Shown: positions 34,140 through 46,153, numbered from the stretch's first letter. The stretch: 64,000 bases of DNA from Lentinus brumalis (GCA_001792895.1 MARA01000003.1:1426001-1490000), one strand, 5' to 3'. Notes: generated by a model not told the origin, from the letters alone. Made by a program: numbers and translations.

Positions 34140-35290
34140 ATGAGCACCGTCCACAACACTAACCCGGCTTGCTGTTCGATTCCCCCGGTCAAGTCAGACT
34201 ACGCCCCCAAGGGCTTCTACAAGTCCTATGCCGGCTTCAGCAAGGTTAGCTTCTTCGCCGATCATCCTTATCAGCGAGTTGCTGAACCAGTCTATAGGTG
34301 TACGTGACTGGCCCGAAGACGCCTGGCAAGGTCGCCCTCGTTTCTGTCTATGACATTTTCGGGTACGTGGCTCGGTACGCTCGGATTATCGCGACCGCTG
34401 ACCGCAATCGCAGCTTCAAGCCGCAGACCCAGCAGGGCGCGGACATCCTTGCGGAGAAGCTCAACGTGCAGGTTCTCATGCCGGACTTCTTCGAGCCGGG
34501 AGAGCCGTGGCCTGTCGACGAATTTCCGCCCAAGACCGACGAGGAGAAGGCTAAGCTCCAGCAGTTCTTCGGCGGTGTCGCGAACCCCGGTAACGCCGTA
34601 GAGAAGGCAATTAACGTCGGCAAGGCTCTTAAGTCCGAGGGGGTTGAGTTTGTCGGCCTGTACGGCTACTGCTGGGGTGCGTAGACGTTTCGTGCCAAGT
34701 CCGATGACCTCTCACGCATCGCTGTAGGTGGCAAGGTGACCATCCTGTCGGGCTCGAAGGAGGGCACTCCGTTCGGCGCCGTCGCTTCGATCCACCCTGC
34801 GTAAGTATCGCATTTGCTGTGGAGACGCAATCACTTACACGATCTCCCCCAGGATGCTCTCTCACAATGACGTCACCAACCTCAGCATCCCCCTCGGTCT
34901 ATATCCCAGCAACGACGAGCCGGCCGACGAGGTCAGTGCCTGAAGATGGGGACGGGACACAGAGACTGATCATTGACGTCCATAGACCAAGCAAATTCTT
35001 GAGATCATCTCGAAGAAGCCGATCGCCGAGAAGAGCGACTACAAGCACTACGACACGTACGTACCTTCTGGACCTGCCCTAGCTCATCTAACACGGAGTC
35101 ATGTAGCTTCCACGGCTTCGCCGCCGCGCGTGCGAACCTGGACGACCCCGAAAACAAGAAGCAGTACGTACCACTCTCCTCGCATCTCCAGAAGTGCCAC
35201 GCTGATTGACTCGTCGATAGGTACGAGGATCTGTACGCTCGCCTAGTGAGCTACTTCAGCAAGACTGCGGGTATCCCGGTGAAAGAGTGA
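34140..35290 (+). CDS. dienelactone hydrolase family protein
   Basis: Alpha/beta hydrolase of the DLH family, 260 aa, opening cyclic esters or related bonds. Eight exons: 34140-34244, 34298-34362, 34414-34676, 34728-34800, 34853-34931, 34986-35056, 35107-35163, 35221-35290, all in phase. Triad: Cys143 in GYCWGG (nucleophile elbow, rebuilt across an intron), Asp190 in YPSNDEPAD, His221 in FHGFAAAR. It starts MSTVHNTNPACCSIPPV, a common opening for fungal members. An in-frame ATG at 34080 would add a 20-residue basic, amphipathic-looking leader (MHTRLRALAHHLYPVLRAAR), which could be a mitochondrial presequence, so two isoforms are possible. Substrate unknown. Confidence 0.93.
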
Positions 35291-35427
35291 TTTACGGCTC
35301 GTGGAAAGAAAGATAAATATCCTGTTGTACATTATCCGGATGCTACATATCACACTGTTATACAGAATCAGACATGATCCAATGCTAGCGAGATGTTGGA
35401 AAGATAGAGGACAAAGCTTTGCTGGAC

Positions 35428-37576
35428 CTAATGAAGAGTGTTCAGTACGCCGTTAGGCAACCCGTCGGACACTTTGACCATCCAAAAGGGACCTGCAGTG
35501 GACAGGCGTCAGCCATCATCGGATACGCACCGTGGAACAGTCAACTCACCTGCGGGGTCGTCTATGCGTTCTTATGGTCAGCGTCGTTGGATCAGCCGAC
35601 ATGCAAGCATTGTGCCTACTTACCGCGGTCGTGATGAGCACCGGTCCATATTCCGGCGACTCCTGCGGCGCTGCAGACGTGGCCGACTTGCACACCTTCC
35701 GCGCTACAAAAGCATACTGTCAGTGGTACCATTCACCAACGCGCGGACATAAAACTGCGCACCCCCACTGCATGCGTCCGTCATACGACGTCACCTGTGT
35801 GTGCGTATCACCGTAAGCCATTCGCTCCCCGACACATAGCAGACCAGGCCGGAGTCTCGGGAGGACTCAGAACACGCACAAAATGCCACCGCACCGCCCC
35901 GTCGGAGAGCGTGCTGACCTTCCCGCGGATCGTCGCGTCGTCCGAGTGCTGCGCCCCGCGCGAGTAGCCCTTGAAGTACAGCGTCGGGAAGCGCGGATCG
36001 TGGTCGCAGTCCCCGATCGGGCCCCCACGCGACGCGCTCCGTGTGGAGCTCGTAGACGGGTCGAAGGGGATGCGGTGTGATTCTGCGAGATAGTCGTCGC
36101 GCGTGATGAGCTCGAGGGTGAGCTCGACGGGGCGCAGGGCCTCGTCGAAAGGGTCGTCGAAGAAGTCGGGGTCGTGCGGGCCCGGGGGCAGGGTACTGTA
36201 CTGGAGAGGGTGGTGGACCGTAGTCAGTGGATGCACTGAGAGATGCAGCAGACCGACATGGACTCAGCACTCAGGCCTTACATTGTACGTGTATAGATCT
36301 CTGCAGGCCCTGTGGTCAGCAGCGGTGCCCTTGAGCTCCGAGAGCACGCACCGGTAGTCCATGAAGCACACGAACCGCCGCCAAGTGCCTGATACCCCAG
36401 CCCAGTCGTCCTCTGCCCGCTGAGCCGCGCCAACCGCGGTGTACGCACGGAGCGCGTCCATCTGGAAGAGCGGCTTCTTGAAGTACCCCAAGCTCGAGAT
36501 CGGTATCTCGCGCAGCTTCAGGCCGACGACGTTCAGGATATGCTCGACGTGCTCCCAGTTCACGAGCACCGTGCGCCCGTCCTCGCCCGTGCGGTACGGC
36601 CCCCAGAGCGTGCTCAGCTGGTACTTGCGCATGTCGTACACGAACGCGCGGCTCGCCTTGCGCAGCTTCGCCATCCGCACGCGGCTCTCGATCTCGAAGC
36701 TGCTCTCGTGCGAGAGTGCGACACATGCGCGCAGCCGCGCACGCATCTGCTGCGCCTGCAGGAACCGCGCCGGGACCCAGCACACCTCTGGGTACGGAAG
36801 GTCGATGCCGTCCGGGTCCGCTCGCGCGTCTTCGAGGTCGTACTCGGATGGCGACACGCTCCCGTCTGCGTTGAGCTGCTCGAGCGAGGGTATGTTCACG
36901 ATCGCCCCAGTGTAGACGGGGAGGACGTCGAGGAGGCGCGTCTTGCGCAGGACGCGGTCGACCCAGCGGATGTTCTCGGAGCGCGACAGGGCCGCGGGGG
37001 TGCTGGGGCTGTCACGGTCTTCCTTTCCCGCGGCGGCCTCTTCTTGCAGCTCGCTATCTGCGCCGTCCATGGGCACGGGGATCGCGGTGTCTATTGCGGA
37101 GAGGAAGGCCTCGTAGGCGGTCTGGAGGAGCTCCGCGTCGCGGGTGCCCGAGCTCGCGATGAGCTCTGCCCGGACTCTCCGCTGAAGCTCCGGCCGCCAC
37201 TGTGCGTCCTCCTTGGGGTCAGAGGGGTCGAACGTCCCAGAGAGGCTTGGTGCGGTGATGCGGCCTTTGGGCGTAGCGATCCCTCGCCGCAGGTCGTCAA
37301 ATGGGCGGCCCAGATAGAGCTCGCGCCACAAGTACTGGTCCTCGGCCTCGTAGACAAGTTTTCGGGCGTAGCGACATGTTTGCGCGTATCCCTGTGTATG
37401 CACGTCAGTCCGCTTGCTTTGGCAGAATACGGGGACATAAGTACCGAGACATCGCGCGGGTCGCTGAAGGTGAGTATGCGCTCGATCACCTCGGCCGGTA
37501 AGGAGAGGAATGACGGGGCGGCTCCGGCTGGCATAGTCGCCCCCTCGTCGCCTACTGTTTGCACGGTCGCGGACAT
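35428..37576 (-). CDS. F-box protein
   Basis: Predicted substrate receptor of an SCF ubiquitin ligase, 583 aa. Seven exons: 37445-37576, 36282-37391, 35880-36200, 35763-35794, 35624-35703, 35550-35561 (12 bases), 35428-35492; all junctions GT-AG and in phase. The N-terminal F-box (FLSLPAEVIERILTFSDPRDVS, then CRYARKLVYEAEDQYLWREL after intron 1) is clear. The large middle has no named repeat. The C-terminal part follows a pattern common to basidiomycete F-box proteins, VRWHFVTSYDGRMQW ... EGVQVG ... GIWTGAHHD ... DDPAGPFW, which needs three small exons to assemble. The target is unknown. Confidence 0.9.
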
Positions 37577-38016
37577 CGTGGACGGTGTCCAAGGTTGGCG
37601 GTATGCGGCTGCATTCTGACCAAGCTGCGAAGCACACGGTCCGACTGCGTTCAGCTTCTTCGCCCAGAACAGGCAACGATCGTTACCACGCTCGAAACAC
37701 GCATATCCGGCAGCCACGAGTGGTGGACAACATGGTGGTCTCGCCGTGTCAAGGTTCAACATGTTCGAGCGGACGTAAGTACCGGGAAGGTACACCATCC
37801 GAGTCTACTTACTGTATGCGCAGCCGCGGCGCACCAGCACTGGCACAAGGTCGCGGGTAAATGGTGCCTACAACAAGGTCCTTGAAAGTGCTACGACAAT
37901 GACAGCGAGAGAGCAAGGACAAAGGATACCCATGGTGCGCGAAGATTTTGGTCATTCTCTAGGTATACCGATACCTGGAGGAGATGACAATTCATACTTA
38001 TGGCACTAGCACTACC
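37577..38016. other. intergenic
   Basis: Promoter side of the F-box gene and 3' side of the next gene. Nothing recognised. Confidence 0.4.
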
Positions 38017-39558
38017 TCAATGCGTAGTGTACTCCGGGGGCGGCACGTACGCGTCGTCGTACATCCTCAATCCCGAATCCACTTCCGCATGCAAGTGCAG
38101 CCCCGTGCCTTCGGGCCGTCTGTGATTGGGGGGCCCGCCGCTCCTCAGAAAGAGCGAGCGGAAGAGGGAGAGCACATTCGATTGCACTTCAGGGGGCGCG
38201 TACGCCAGTGCCTGTCCGATCTCGGTCGGAAGGATGAGGGGAGTGTCTGACTCGGGGAAGGAATCTGCGGCGGAAGGGTATCCGCGCGCGTTGCCATCGG
38301 AAGGCATGCCGGGCTGTGCGAGCCAGGTGTGGCCCTGGGGTGCCCGGGGTCTGCGGGGCGTGAGGGCGGGTCGTTTCTCTGCTCGCTTTTCTCGGGAGGG
38401 ACGGGGGCACGGAAGGAGCTGCAGACGGCGCAGAGGTGTGTATCGTCCCGGCCGCGGTGCTTGACGGGCGCATAGAGGACTTGGTTGGACTGGGAGGTGC
38501 CCTCGAGGGTGACGGGGCGCGGCGGGGAACTGGAACGTATGGTTCTATCGCAGGGCCTCTGTCATCTGCTGTCCCTTTGTCAGAGAAATAGCACAGAGGG
38601 TATGAAATACGCTCATACCGCTTCTAATTCTTCGACGGCGACGCTGGAGTATGCAGGCGAGAACAGCCACGAGGATGACCAGCAGTGAGGCTCCGACGCT
38701 CCCTCCGATGATTGCTGGCGTATGTGTTGCGCTCGATGTTGCGAACGGTGTGGCAGGGGCTGTGCTTGTGGACGTAGATCGTGATGCCGATGGGCTTGGC
38801 GTCGAGACAACAACCACAGTCTGGGAGGTGAAAGCAGTGCTTGTGACGGAAGATGCAGATGCCAGGCCTGTCGACGCGAAGACAGAGCTGAACCATCCCG
38901 CAGTCGAGTCAGAAGATGCCGAGGACGACGATGCAGTTGAGGTCGGGATGGAAGAGGAGGATGAGGAAGTCCCATCATCGGGTGCCTTTGAGGTTGTGGA
39001 TGTAGACGACGTTCTTGACGATGGAGCTGCGGTCACACCGGAGCCTGTCGAGGACGAGGACAGTGGCTGGCCGCCGACGAGAAAGTAGTCGAGCCAAAGG
39101 ATGATTGGGGTGTTTCCCTGCACCCTTGCTATTGTCAACTCGTGGTCCTGGAGAGCAAGACCGTCTTGCGAGAACAGTGTTTGGTTGTAGATCGTGTCGA
39201 TGAGCGAGGAGAGCTTGTAGCCGTTGAAGACGCCAGACGTCCCCCCGTCCAGGACAAACCCCGCAGCGGGCGTGGTATAGTTGCTATGGTCCACACCTGG
39301 GCCTGAGATGATGCCGAACACGGTGATGCTTGTTCCTGGGGTTGAACAGGTGAGTGAGGGGGTTTGTACTGTGCGCGATACTTAGTCGTCCCGTGTATAG
39401 TACTCACCATGGAACTTCACTGTCGCCGTCAAGTCTGATCCTGCAGGGGCGCCATGTCTTGTGAGACCCATGGCGTACGGATACGTCTGGTCCAGTGTCC
39501 ACCCGTCGCTGTACTGTACGGCTGGGTCATTGTCATCGATGATTGCGACAGAGCTCAT
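38017..39558 (-). CDS. Ser/Thr-rich single-pass membrane protein, two frame breaks in tail
   Basis: Basidiomycete surface protein family: a jelly-roll-like N-terminal domain, Ser/Thr mucin stalk, one helix, basic stop-transfer, Pro-rich cytoplasmic tail. Exons: 39408-39558, 38619-39335, 38017-38544. Domain signs: IIDDNDPAVQYSDGW at the start, FHGTSITVFGII across intron 1, SFVLDGG-like FVLDGGTSGVF, and LWLDYFLV. Stalk of Ser/Thr about 100 residues; helix AIIGGSVGASLLVILVAVLA then QRRRRRIRSG. The last exon cannot be read in one frame. The G tracts 38514-38517 and 38337-38340 (C on the coding strand) each need one more base, after which strongly GC3-biased codons lead to DSGLRMYDDAYVPPPEY and the stop. 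No function known; glycan binding or cell-surface sensing is only a guess. Confidence 0.8.
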
Positions 39559-40275
39559 CCTGGAGTTTGGCACAGTGCTGGCAGTGGCAGCCAAGTGGTC
39601 AACGCAGGATAGACACTGCTTAAAGTCGGACGGAGACGAGGAGGGCTCAAGGGAGACAGTGGTTCATGTTGCTAGAAGACCATGGCGCAGGACAAGGGAG
39701 CCCCGTTGGCATAGGACACCGCGGCGGCAGCCTGAGATCGATATCTGTCAATGAAGGATAGCCTCCAGTGATAGGCCGTCTATCGACCGAAAGGAATGCT
39801 GCCGCAAAGAGACCCTAAGGTTCTGAAGTATCAATGGTCCGCGATGCATCAGAAGCAAGTTGAGCTGAGGGCTGTCATAAGATAGATGGGAAGTGACCGT
39901 GCGACTCAACTGACAGTGCACACACCTTTCGGGTCCTCAGTAGAGCAATTGCCGTCGTCGAGAGGATTCGAGCATCAATGGGCAATTGGGCTTGCGAATG
40001 GTTGACACGTAACTCCAAGTTCGACCGGCGTGCGTGGCAATGGATAGGTCCGTATCCGGCGAGCTCCGACTTTCTCAGACTCAGCCATGACGCGCAGTTG
40101 GTATCCTCTGGATTACGAATACAACCAGTACAACTTGGAAGGATACAAAGTTGAAAGGACGACGCGTCCGCGCCATGGCAACCCTGAATTCGACAAAAAG
40201 AAGATCGACAACCTGAAAGACAACAAGAGAGAAGGTCCGCATTCTGTAGGTATCTCGGAGCACTACTAGCGCCAG
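39559..40275. other. intergenic
   Basis: Upstream of the membrane protein and downstream of the tail-anchored protein. No gene recognised. Confidence 0.4.
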
Positions 40276-41503
40276 TCAGAGGAGACCGAAGACGGGAAGC
40301 AGCATATAGATAGCGATCGGAAAGTAAAACATGGAAAAGAAGATGATGAACCGGTCGATGCGGTTGTGCGGCAGTCTGAAGGGCGAACGGCCAATGCGGG
40401 GAGTCGAATCCAAGTCCAGAGTGTCGCCGTCGCTAGAATCCTCTTCAACTGCGGCCTGAACGGTCTGATATGGGGAGGCGACACGGTTGGGGACACCAAA
40501 GAGCGCAGTGTTGTCCGAAGCAGGAGTCGGAGAGAGCTGCTGAACACGAGGTGCGTCTTCGATCGTCGTCGCCTGAGAGACTCCAGAGTCTTCGAACGCA
40601 TTACCGTATTGTGCGGAAAAGGATCTTCGCATTGGCAGTTCAAGAGTCGGCACGGTAGTCGTACAGCCGCGAGGGGTGTCGTCCGCGATTGAGGGTTGCT
40701 CGACGGGTCCAGTAGGAGTGCGGTCCGCGTCGACGATCGGATGAGACCGGGAAGCGGACTGCGAGCGAGAGCGAGACGGCTCTTGCGTACGGAGCGTGGC
40801 GCCAGGCGTGGTGAAGTCGAATACAGGAGTGAAGGGTGGGGTAGTCCGTGCGCGGAGATGAGACGACGAGGCAGAAGCGGGCTTGCGGGGGGTGATGAGA
40901 GGGTCCCGGAAAACCGAGACCTGCAGAATTGACCGAGGATACGAAGTCCGAGCCTGCCAAGGAGGACCGCATGAGTACGCATGAAGGGAGCCTCGCCGAA
41001 GTGATCCGCACCTTGTTGCGAAGCAAGGGAAAGTGCATAGGGGGCACCAGCGGGGGCAGGACAACGGATCCCGCCTTGTTCTTGATGCCGTCGGTCCAGT
41101 GGACATGGCACTCCCCGTCTCCTTCGTCTCCTTCTTCGTCTTCCTCAGAGTCCAACTCAGAGTCCAGTACGTCTGTCTCAGGAGAGTCCGGGCTGTCGTC
41201 CGGCTTGTGTACGGGTTCTACGGTCTTGCGGCGCTGCACGAGGTCCTGGGCGACGTTCACTTGCACGCGGCGGTCTGCTAGAACGTGGCGCTGCTGCTTG
41301 CCCGCCTGCTCTATGACGAAGATGGTGCTGCGCCGGTGAGCAACCTTGCGCGGCGCGGCAGTTCTTGCTGAGCGAGGAGTCTGAGGATACTTCCTGAATT
41401 CGAAGGCGGACTTTGCGGGGGTCGTCGCCGGGATTTCGGGGACGAGACGGTTCTCGCGGCCGCCTCGAGCAGCACGAGCCCGGCGGGTACGTATGGGCGA
41501 CAT
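40276..41503 (-). CDS. unknown basic/acidic protein with C-terminal membrane anchor
   Basis: Not recognised. Two exons, 41012-41503 and 40276-40920, joined in phase 0, give 378 aa. The first 60 residues are Arg-rich (MSPIRTRRARAARGGREN), which could be a nuclear or RNA-binding signal. An acidic patch (SELDSEEDEEGDEGDGE) follows, then Ser/Pro/Thr-rich disordered sequence. The last 25 residues form one hydrophobic helix (FIIFFSMFYFPIAIYMLLPV) ending four residues before the stop, as in a tail-anchored protein. Such an arrangement fits an ER or inner-nuclear-membrane protein, which is inference. Good GC3 bias and the clean intron support it as a real gene. Confidence 0.75.
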
Positions 41504-41972
41504 GTTGGCGAAGCGGGTCGCGACGTCGAGACGGTCAGTAGAGCCTCAGCGGACGTCATCTTATATACCGGCGCATGCCATCACCTTCACAGACGCGATC
41601 GAAATCGTGACGAACGCGTCTGTACATCACCTCAGTGCGTTCGATATATGCACGTCGTCTTCACGCTAGCTGCCCTACCACTTGCAACGAGCGAGACAGC
41701 TCGCAGTGTCCAGTGTAAGTGTATTCGAAGGCGTAGGAAAGCAGAAGAGGAACGAGCCTCAAGGTGAGCACCTGGCCATATCCTCTGACCGATGTGTGCC
41801 CTCAAAGGCCGCTGGTGGCAGCTGGTAGCCAGTGGACGTTTGGTACAGGATTTGTGGCCTATTGTGGCGCGGGGAAGTGCGAGATGGAAATCAAGAGTCC
41901 GGCATTGGCCCGGCGAGTTTCCCGACGCTTGGCCTCACGCGACCGTCTGAGCCGCGGTGGACAGCACACATA

Positions 41973-42014
41973 CTTATCGCGCGTCCAGCAGCCAGCAGCA
42001 AGGCAGCGATAAGA
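41973..42014. promoter_or_regulatory. pair of GATAAG sites upstream of the ammonium transporter
   Basis: CTTATC at 41973-41978 and GATAAG at 42009-42014 face each other about 30 bp apart, about 260-300 bp before the transporter's start. GATA-factor (AreA/Nit2-type) sites in pairs are the known way fungi control ammonium permeases. Finding them here fits nitrogen regulation but is not proof, because six-base sites occur by chance. Confidence 0.35.
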
Positions 42015-42272
42015 CCGCATGCTCGTCGTGCGGGACGACGAGAGCCGCGCCTCCGACGACGACAATCGATCGACGTCGGGGAATATGCGGACCCATTTGC
42101 AGCGCTAGGCCCTGCGATAGAGTCAACGATGAGCCCGTCGGAATCCTGTTCACACAAAGTTCCCAGATCGAGTCCAGAACTCCACTGGCCCCCTCCTCCT
42201 CCGATGCGCCAGCCCTGCTAACGCTGTCCTCGACGCCCACTTCCTTGCGACCCTCTGCTCACGGTGCTCGCC

Positions 42273-44233
42273 ATGACGGCGGCTGACGATACCCCTCTCA
42301 TGCCTCGCCCGGCGCACATCGGTCTCGCACTCCGTACGTCACTTCACCCAGGCTCGCCTGCTCCACCCTCGGCATGCCAAGTACTGAGCCATGTCTTCTT
42401 CATTGATTGCAGGTGACGCCAACGGCCAGTGAGTTCCAAGCCTCCGTCTCCGGTGCATCGCAAGAATGATCCTCGTGTAGATTCGACGGAGGAGATGTGT
42501 CGTTCATCGCGGTTTGTGGCATTCTGGTGTTCTTCATGGTTCCCGGAGTCGGTGAGTCTCACTTTCTGCGTCTACCTATCCCGCCCCGTTAATCGCGTCT
42601 ACTCGACGCCCCTCAATAGCGTTCTTGTACTCCGGGCTGTCAAGACGAAAGAGCGCGCTCTCCCTCGTGTGGGCTGTCGCCGCAAGCAACGCCGTCGTCA
42701 TCTTCCAGTGGTGGTTATGGGGCTATTCACTCGCCTTCTCGCCCACTGCCACCAACGGATACATCGGCGACATGCGAAGCTTCGCTCTTCGCAAGGTGCT
42801 CGGAGATCCCAGCCCGGGCTCCCCGCTCATTCCCGAGCTGCTCTACAGCTTCTACCAGATGGAGTTCGCGTGCGTCACCGTGGCGATCCTTATGGGCGCG
42901 CTCGCGGATCGCGGGCGTGTCTTTCCCGCGATGGTGTTCACCTTCATCTGGACGACCCTTGTCTACTGCCCCATAGCATGCTGGGTGTGGAACGTCAACG
43001 GCTGGGCCTTTAAATGGGGCGTTCTCGACTATGCTGGTGAGTCCACGTGTTACCGTCCACGTCCCTTGCTCCCCATGTTAACCGCCATGCAGGGGGAGGA
43101 CCAGTCGAGATCGGCAGCGGGATATCCGGCCTGGCCTACTCCTGGGCGCTTGGTCGGAGGAGCGAGCGGGAGCTGCGCAACTTCCGTCCGCACAACGTCT
43201 CTCTCGTCGGACTCGGAACCTTCGTCCTGTGGTTCGGGTGGCTAGGCTTCAACGGCGGCTCAGCGTTCGGCGCCAACCTGCGCGCCATCATGGCGATTTG
43301 GAACTCGATGATCGCCGCCGCTATGTCCGGGATCGTCTGGTGCCTGTTGGATTACCGCATTGAACGCAAGTGGTCCATGGTCGGCTTCTGTTCCGGTACT
43401 ATCGCCGGACTTGTCGCTGCTACGCCCGCGTCTGGATATATCCCGCAGTGGGCGGCGTTCGTGATGGGCATCATCGTCGGTGCTGTATCCAACTACAGCA
43501 CGAAGCGTACGTCATACCCCTCGTTTGTTGCGACGCACTGCTAATGAATGCGTATACAGTCAAGTTCATCCTCCGAATTGACGATGCACTGGGTACGCTC
43601 GTCGAATCCTATGCCTAATGTCCTGCCCTGACCTGTTGACAGATCTCTGCGCCGAGCACGCTATTGGCGGAATACTCGGGCTCCTCTTCAACGCTATCTT
43701 CGCTGATAGCGAGATCATTGCTCTCGACGGAGTGAACACCTCCGCCAACGGGGGCTGGCTCAACCGCAACTGGAAGCAGCTATATATCCAGATCGCGTAT
43801 ATTGTCGCGTGCTCCGCGTACAGCTTCGTCATGACCGCCTTCATCGCGCGGACTATCAACATGATTCCCACCCTCCACCTTCGGGCAACTCCAGAAGAGG
43901 AGATGCTCGGCATGGACGATACTGAGGTGAGTTTTGGCGTTTAGACGCGTCGTCGACTTTTCTGCTGACAACGTGTCCTCGCAGATTGGCGAGTTCGCGT
44001 CGGACTACATCGAGGTGCGGCGCGACTTCACCGACTGGACCCCGCCCTACCACCAGAAGGGCGAGATCGAGCCGGAGTCTCCTGCGATAGCTGGAGACCG
44101 CCACGGGGTCCCAGACGCTCAACTCCCAGGGAACGGCGCTCCACATTCCAATGGCGAAGCGAAAGCGGGCGCGAATGGGGTTCTGCCTCCCATTATGGAG
44201 AAGCCTGAGGTGAACGGGACGACCCTCCCATAG
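42273..44233 (+). CDS. ammonium transporter, MEP/AMT family
   Basis: Plasma-membrane ammonium permease, 514 aa. Eight exons: 42273-42333, 42413-42428 (16 bases), 42481-42551, 42620-43036, 43093-43506, 43560-43592 (33 bases), 43643-43926, 43985-44233; all in phase. Eleven helices expected. Seen: GGDVSFIAVCGILVFFMVPG, FLYSGLSRRKSALSLV, FQWWLWGYSLAFSP, GALADRGRVFPAMVFTFIWT, FVLWFGWLGFNGGSAFG (AMT signature region), AEHAIGGILGLLFNAIF and VKFILRIDDALD-like KFILRIDDALD. The cytoplasmic tail begins MLGMDDTEIGEFASDYIEVRRD, a conserved MEP tail with Tyr/Asp, and is extended by a variable end. Likely nitrogen-regulated (GATA pair upstream). It may also act as an ammonium sensor as some MEP proteins do; that cannot be judged here. 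Confidence 0.95.
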
Positions 44234-44581
44234 CACCCACCCACCACACATCATCCACTACACACTATCCACATTGCATCCACCACACATTATCCTTGTT
44301 ACTGCGGAAAAGTATACTGTACATACCATCTAACTCCTCCCTGGCTCACCTTCTACGTTCACGATCTTTCCACCCCGGTACATATGTGTCGTCACCATAT
44401 AGTAGCCGCTCATATCGTACCGTGCGGACTATTGGTTGTATTATCAGGCTCCTGTTGTCCTCTTTCGATGGAATAACACTATGCATATACGTATGGTGTG
44501 TACGACGACGTGCCGTGGATACACGTACGTTTCTACATCGCAAACCATTTGGGCCTGCCGATGTCAGTGCAAAACTACTGT
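44234..44581. other. intergenic between convergent genes
   Basis: Starts with CACCACACAT-like short imperfect repeats (about 44230-44295). Otherwise T/A-richer 3' flank. No gene. Confidence 0.4.
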
Positions 44582-46153
44582 CTAAACCCTCGTCGCGTTG
44601 CCGTTGCACGCCACAGATCCGGGACCCAGCGTAACGTGGCTACACTCGACGTCCGGCCGCGTCGAGGCGGAGTTGAACACGAGCCCGTCGACGCCCTCGA
44701 CGACGATGTCCGGGCACGGCGCGGCGCCGGAGCACTGGAGGGTCGCGAGCAGGTTGTTGGAGACGGTGCCGGAGATGTTCGACCAGGTGACGTTGGAGAT
44801 CTGGAAGGTCGAGGTGTCGCAGTCGCCGGTCTGGCCCTCGAACGAGGTGCACTGGGTGATCTGCGCGACGCTGTCGGTGATGTCGGTGACGTTGAAGTCG
44901 CGGAACACTGCGTGCGTTTGTGAGTGATAGTGAACTGAAGGTGCTGAGTGTGTGCTTGAAGCGGCTCACCGATGTTCTTCACGTATCCTACACCGCCTCC
45001 ACCACCTGGGCCGATGCGTGAGTGCTCATCAGTATGCCAGCAGGGAACATGGACGTTATACCGTTCGGCGGGACGCCCTTCTGCACCCCCGTCCACGTCT
45101 TGACGTATCCGGCATGCCTGCACCGGTCGCAGACGATGCGCTCGGCGGTGACGTTCTCGATGAACTCGTACACGCCGGGGTACTGCCCGATAGAACCGAT
45201 GGCGACGCCGCTCCCGTCGCGGAAGTGGGAGTCCTGGATGAGCAGGTTCGAGGTGTTGGCTTTGGGCGCCACGGCGTCGTCGCCCTCGGTCACGTCCCAG
45301 TTCCGCAGGGTGATGTTGTTCGTGTAGAAGGTGTCGATGCCGTCCGTGTTCAGCGTCGATGCCTGTGGTGTGCACGTGTGGTGTCAAGTCAGCAAAGAAA
45401 CACGGAGGGCAAGAGTGGGTGGACGCACGCTGCTGTTGGAGACCGAGCGGATCGTGATTCGCTCCAGGAGCAGGTTCTCCGCCGTGTGCACGGCCATCGT
45501 CCAGAACTGGCTCTGGACGAACCGCATGTCTTGCATAGTAAAGTTGGTGGTGTTGCGGATGACGAGGTTGATGGGCCGGCCGAACATGTTGCTGGCACCG
45601 TTGGCCAGGTCGTACCTTAAGCATCACGGCGTGAGGTTCGTCCACGTACTATGACCGAGCTGAAGACGCAAGGCTCACCAGATCTGGCCGTTCCCATCGA
45701 ATGTGCCATACCCGTGGCCAGTCCAGAAGATGTTGTCGCCGCCAAAATCCCAGGCAACGCTCTGGTTTTGGTAGCCGAGTGGCAGACTGTTGTTGATCCA
45801 ATAGGAGGTGTTCGTTCCCCACTGTTCGGAGGACGTCGTGATCAGCGTCCTCGATAGATTTGACAAAATTCGTTCGGACGTACCAAGAGAGTTCCTTTCA
45901 CGTCTACGGTGACGTTCCGCAGGCCATGAGTCGACATGACGCGGTCCACATGGTATGTCCTGTTCAAGAACACCACGGAGGCATCTTTCTTGCATTGCGC
46001 GAAGGCGGAGATGATGGAAGGGGAGTCGTCACGGCCGTTCCCTTCCGGCACGACGGTGCATACGTTTCCCCGTTTGTCGACGCGCGAGTACACGGGAAGA
46101 GCTTGAAGGAGCGCTCCGACGCAGAGGATCAGCAGGGCCTTTGTGCAGACCAT
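44582..46153 (-). CDS. exo-polygalacturonase-type GH28 pectinase, copy 1
   Basis: Secreted glycoside hydrolase family 28 enzyme, 420 aa, probably releasing galacturonic acid units from pectin ends. Exons: 45884-46153, 45679-45821, 45429-45615, 45062-45362, 44970-45005 (36 bases), 44582-44907. Signal peptide: MVCTKALLILCVGALLQALP. Beta-helix motifs: NTDGID (N205-D210, general acid D207), GDDAVAPK (D228, D229), GVAIGSIGQYP, and YVKTWTGV with K288. The usual His of the GHG motif is replaced: residues 250-252 read GSG. The GSIGQYP and WTGVQKG context fits the galacturan 1,4-alpha-galacturonidase branch. A TATAAG box lies about 48 bp upstream. Tandem partner 0.5 kb upstream with identical exon lengths. 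Confidence 0.92.

Noticed and set aside
36540..37619. 359-codon open frame on the + strand
   Set aside because: It is the antisense shadow of the F-box gene, whose own frame has clear domains and spliced continuity.
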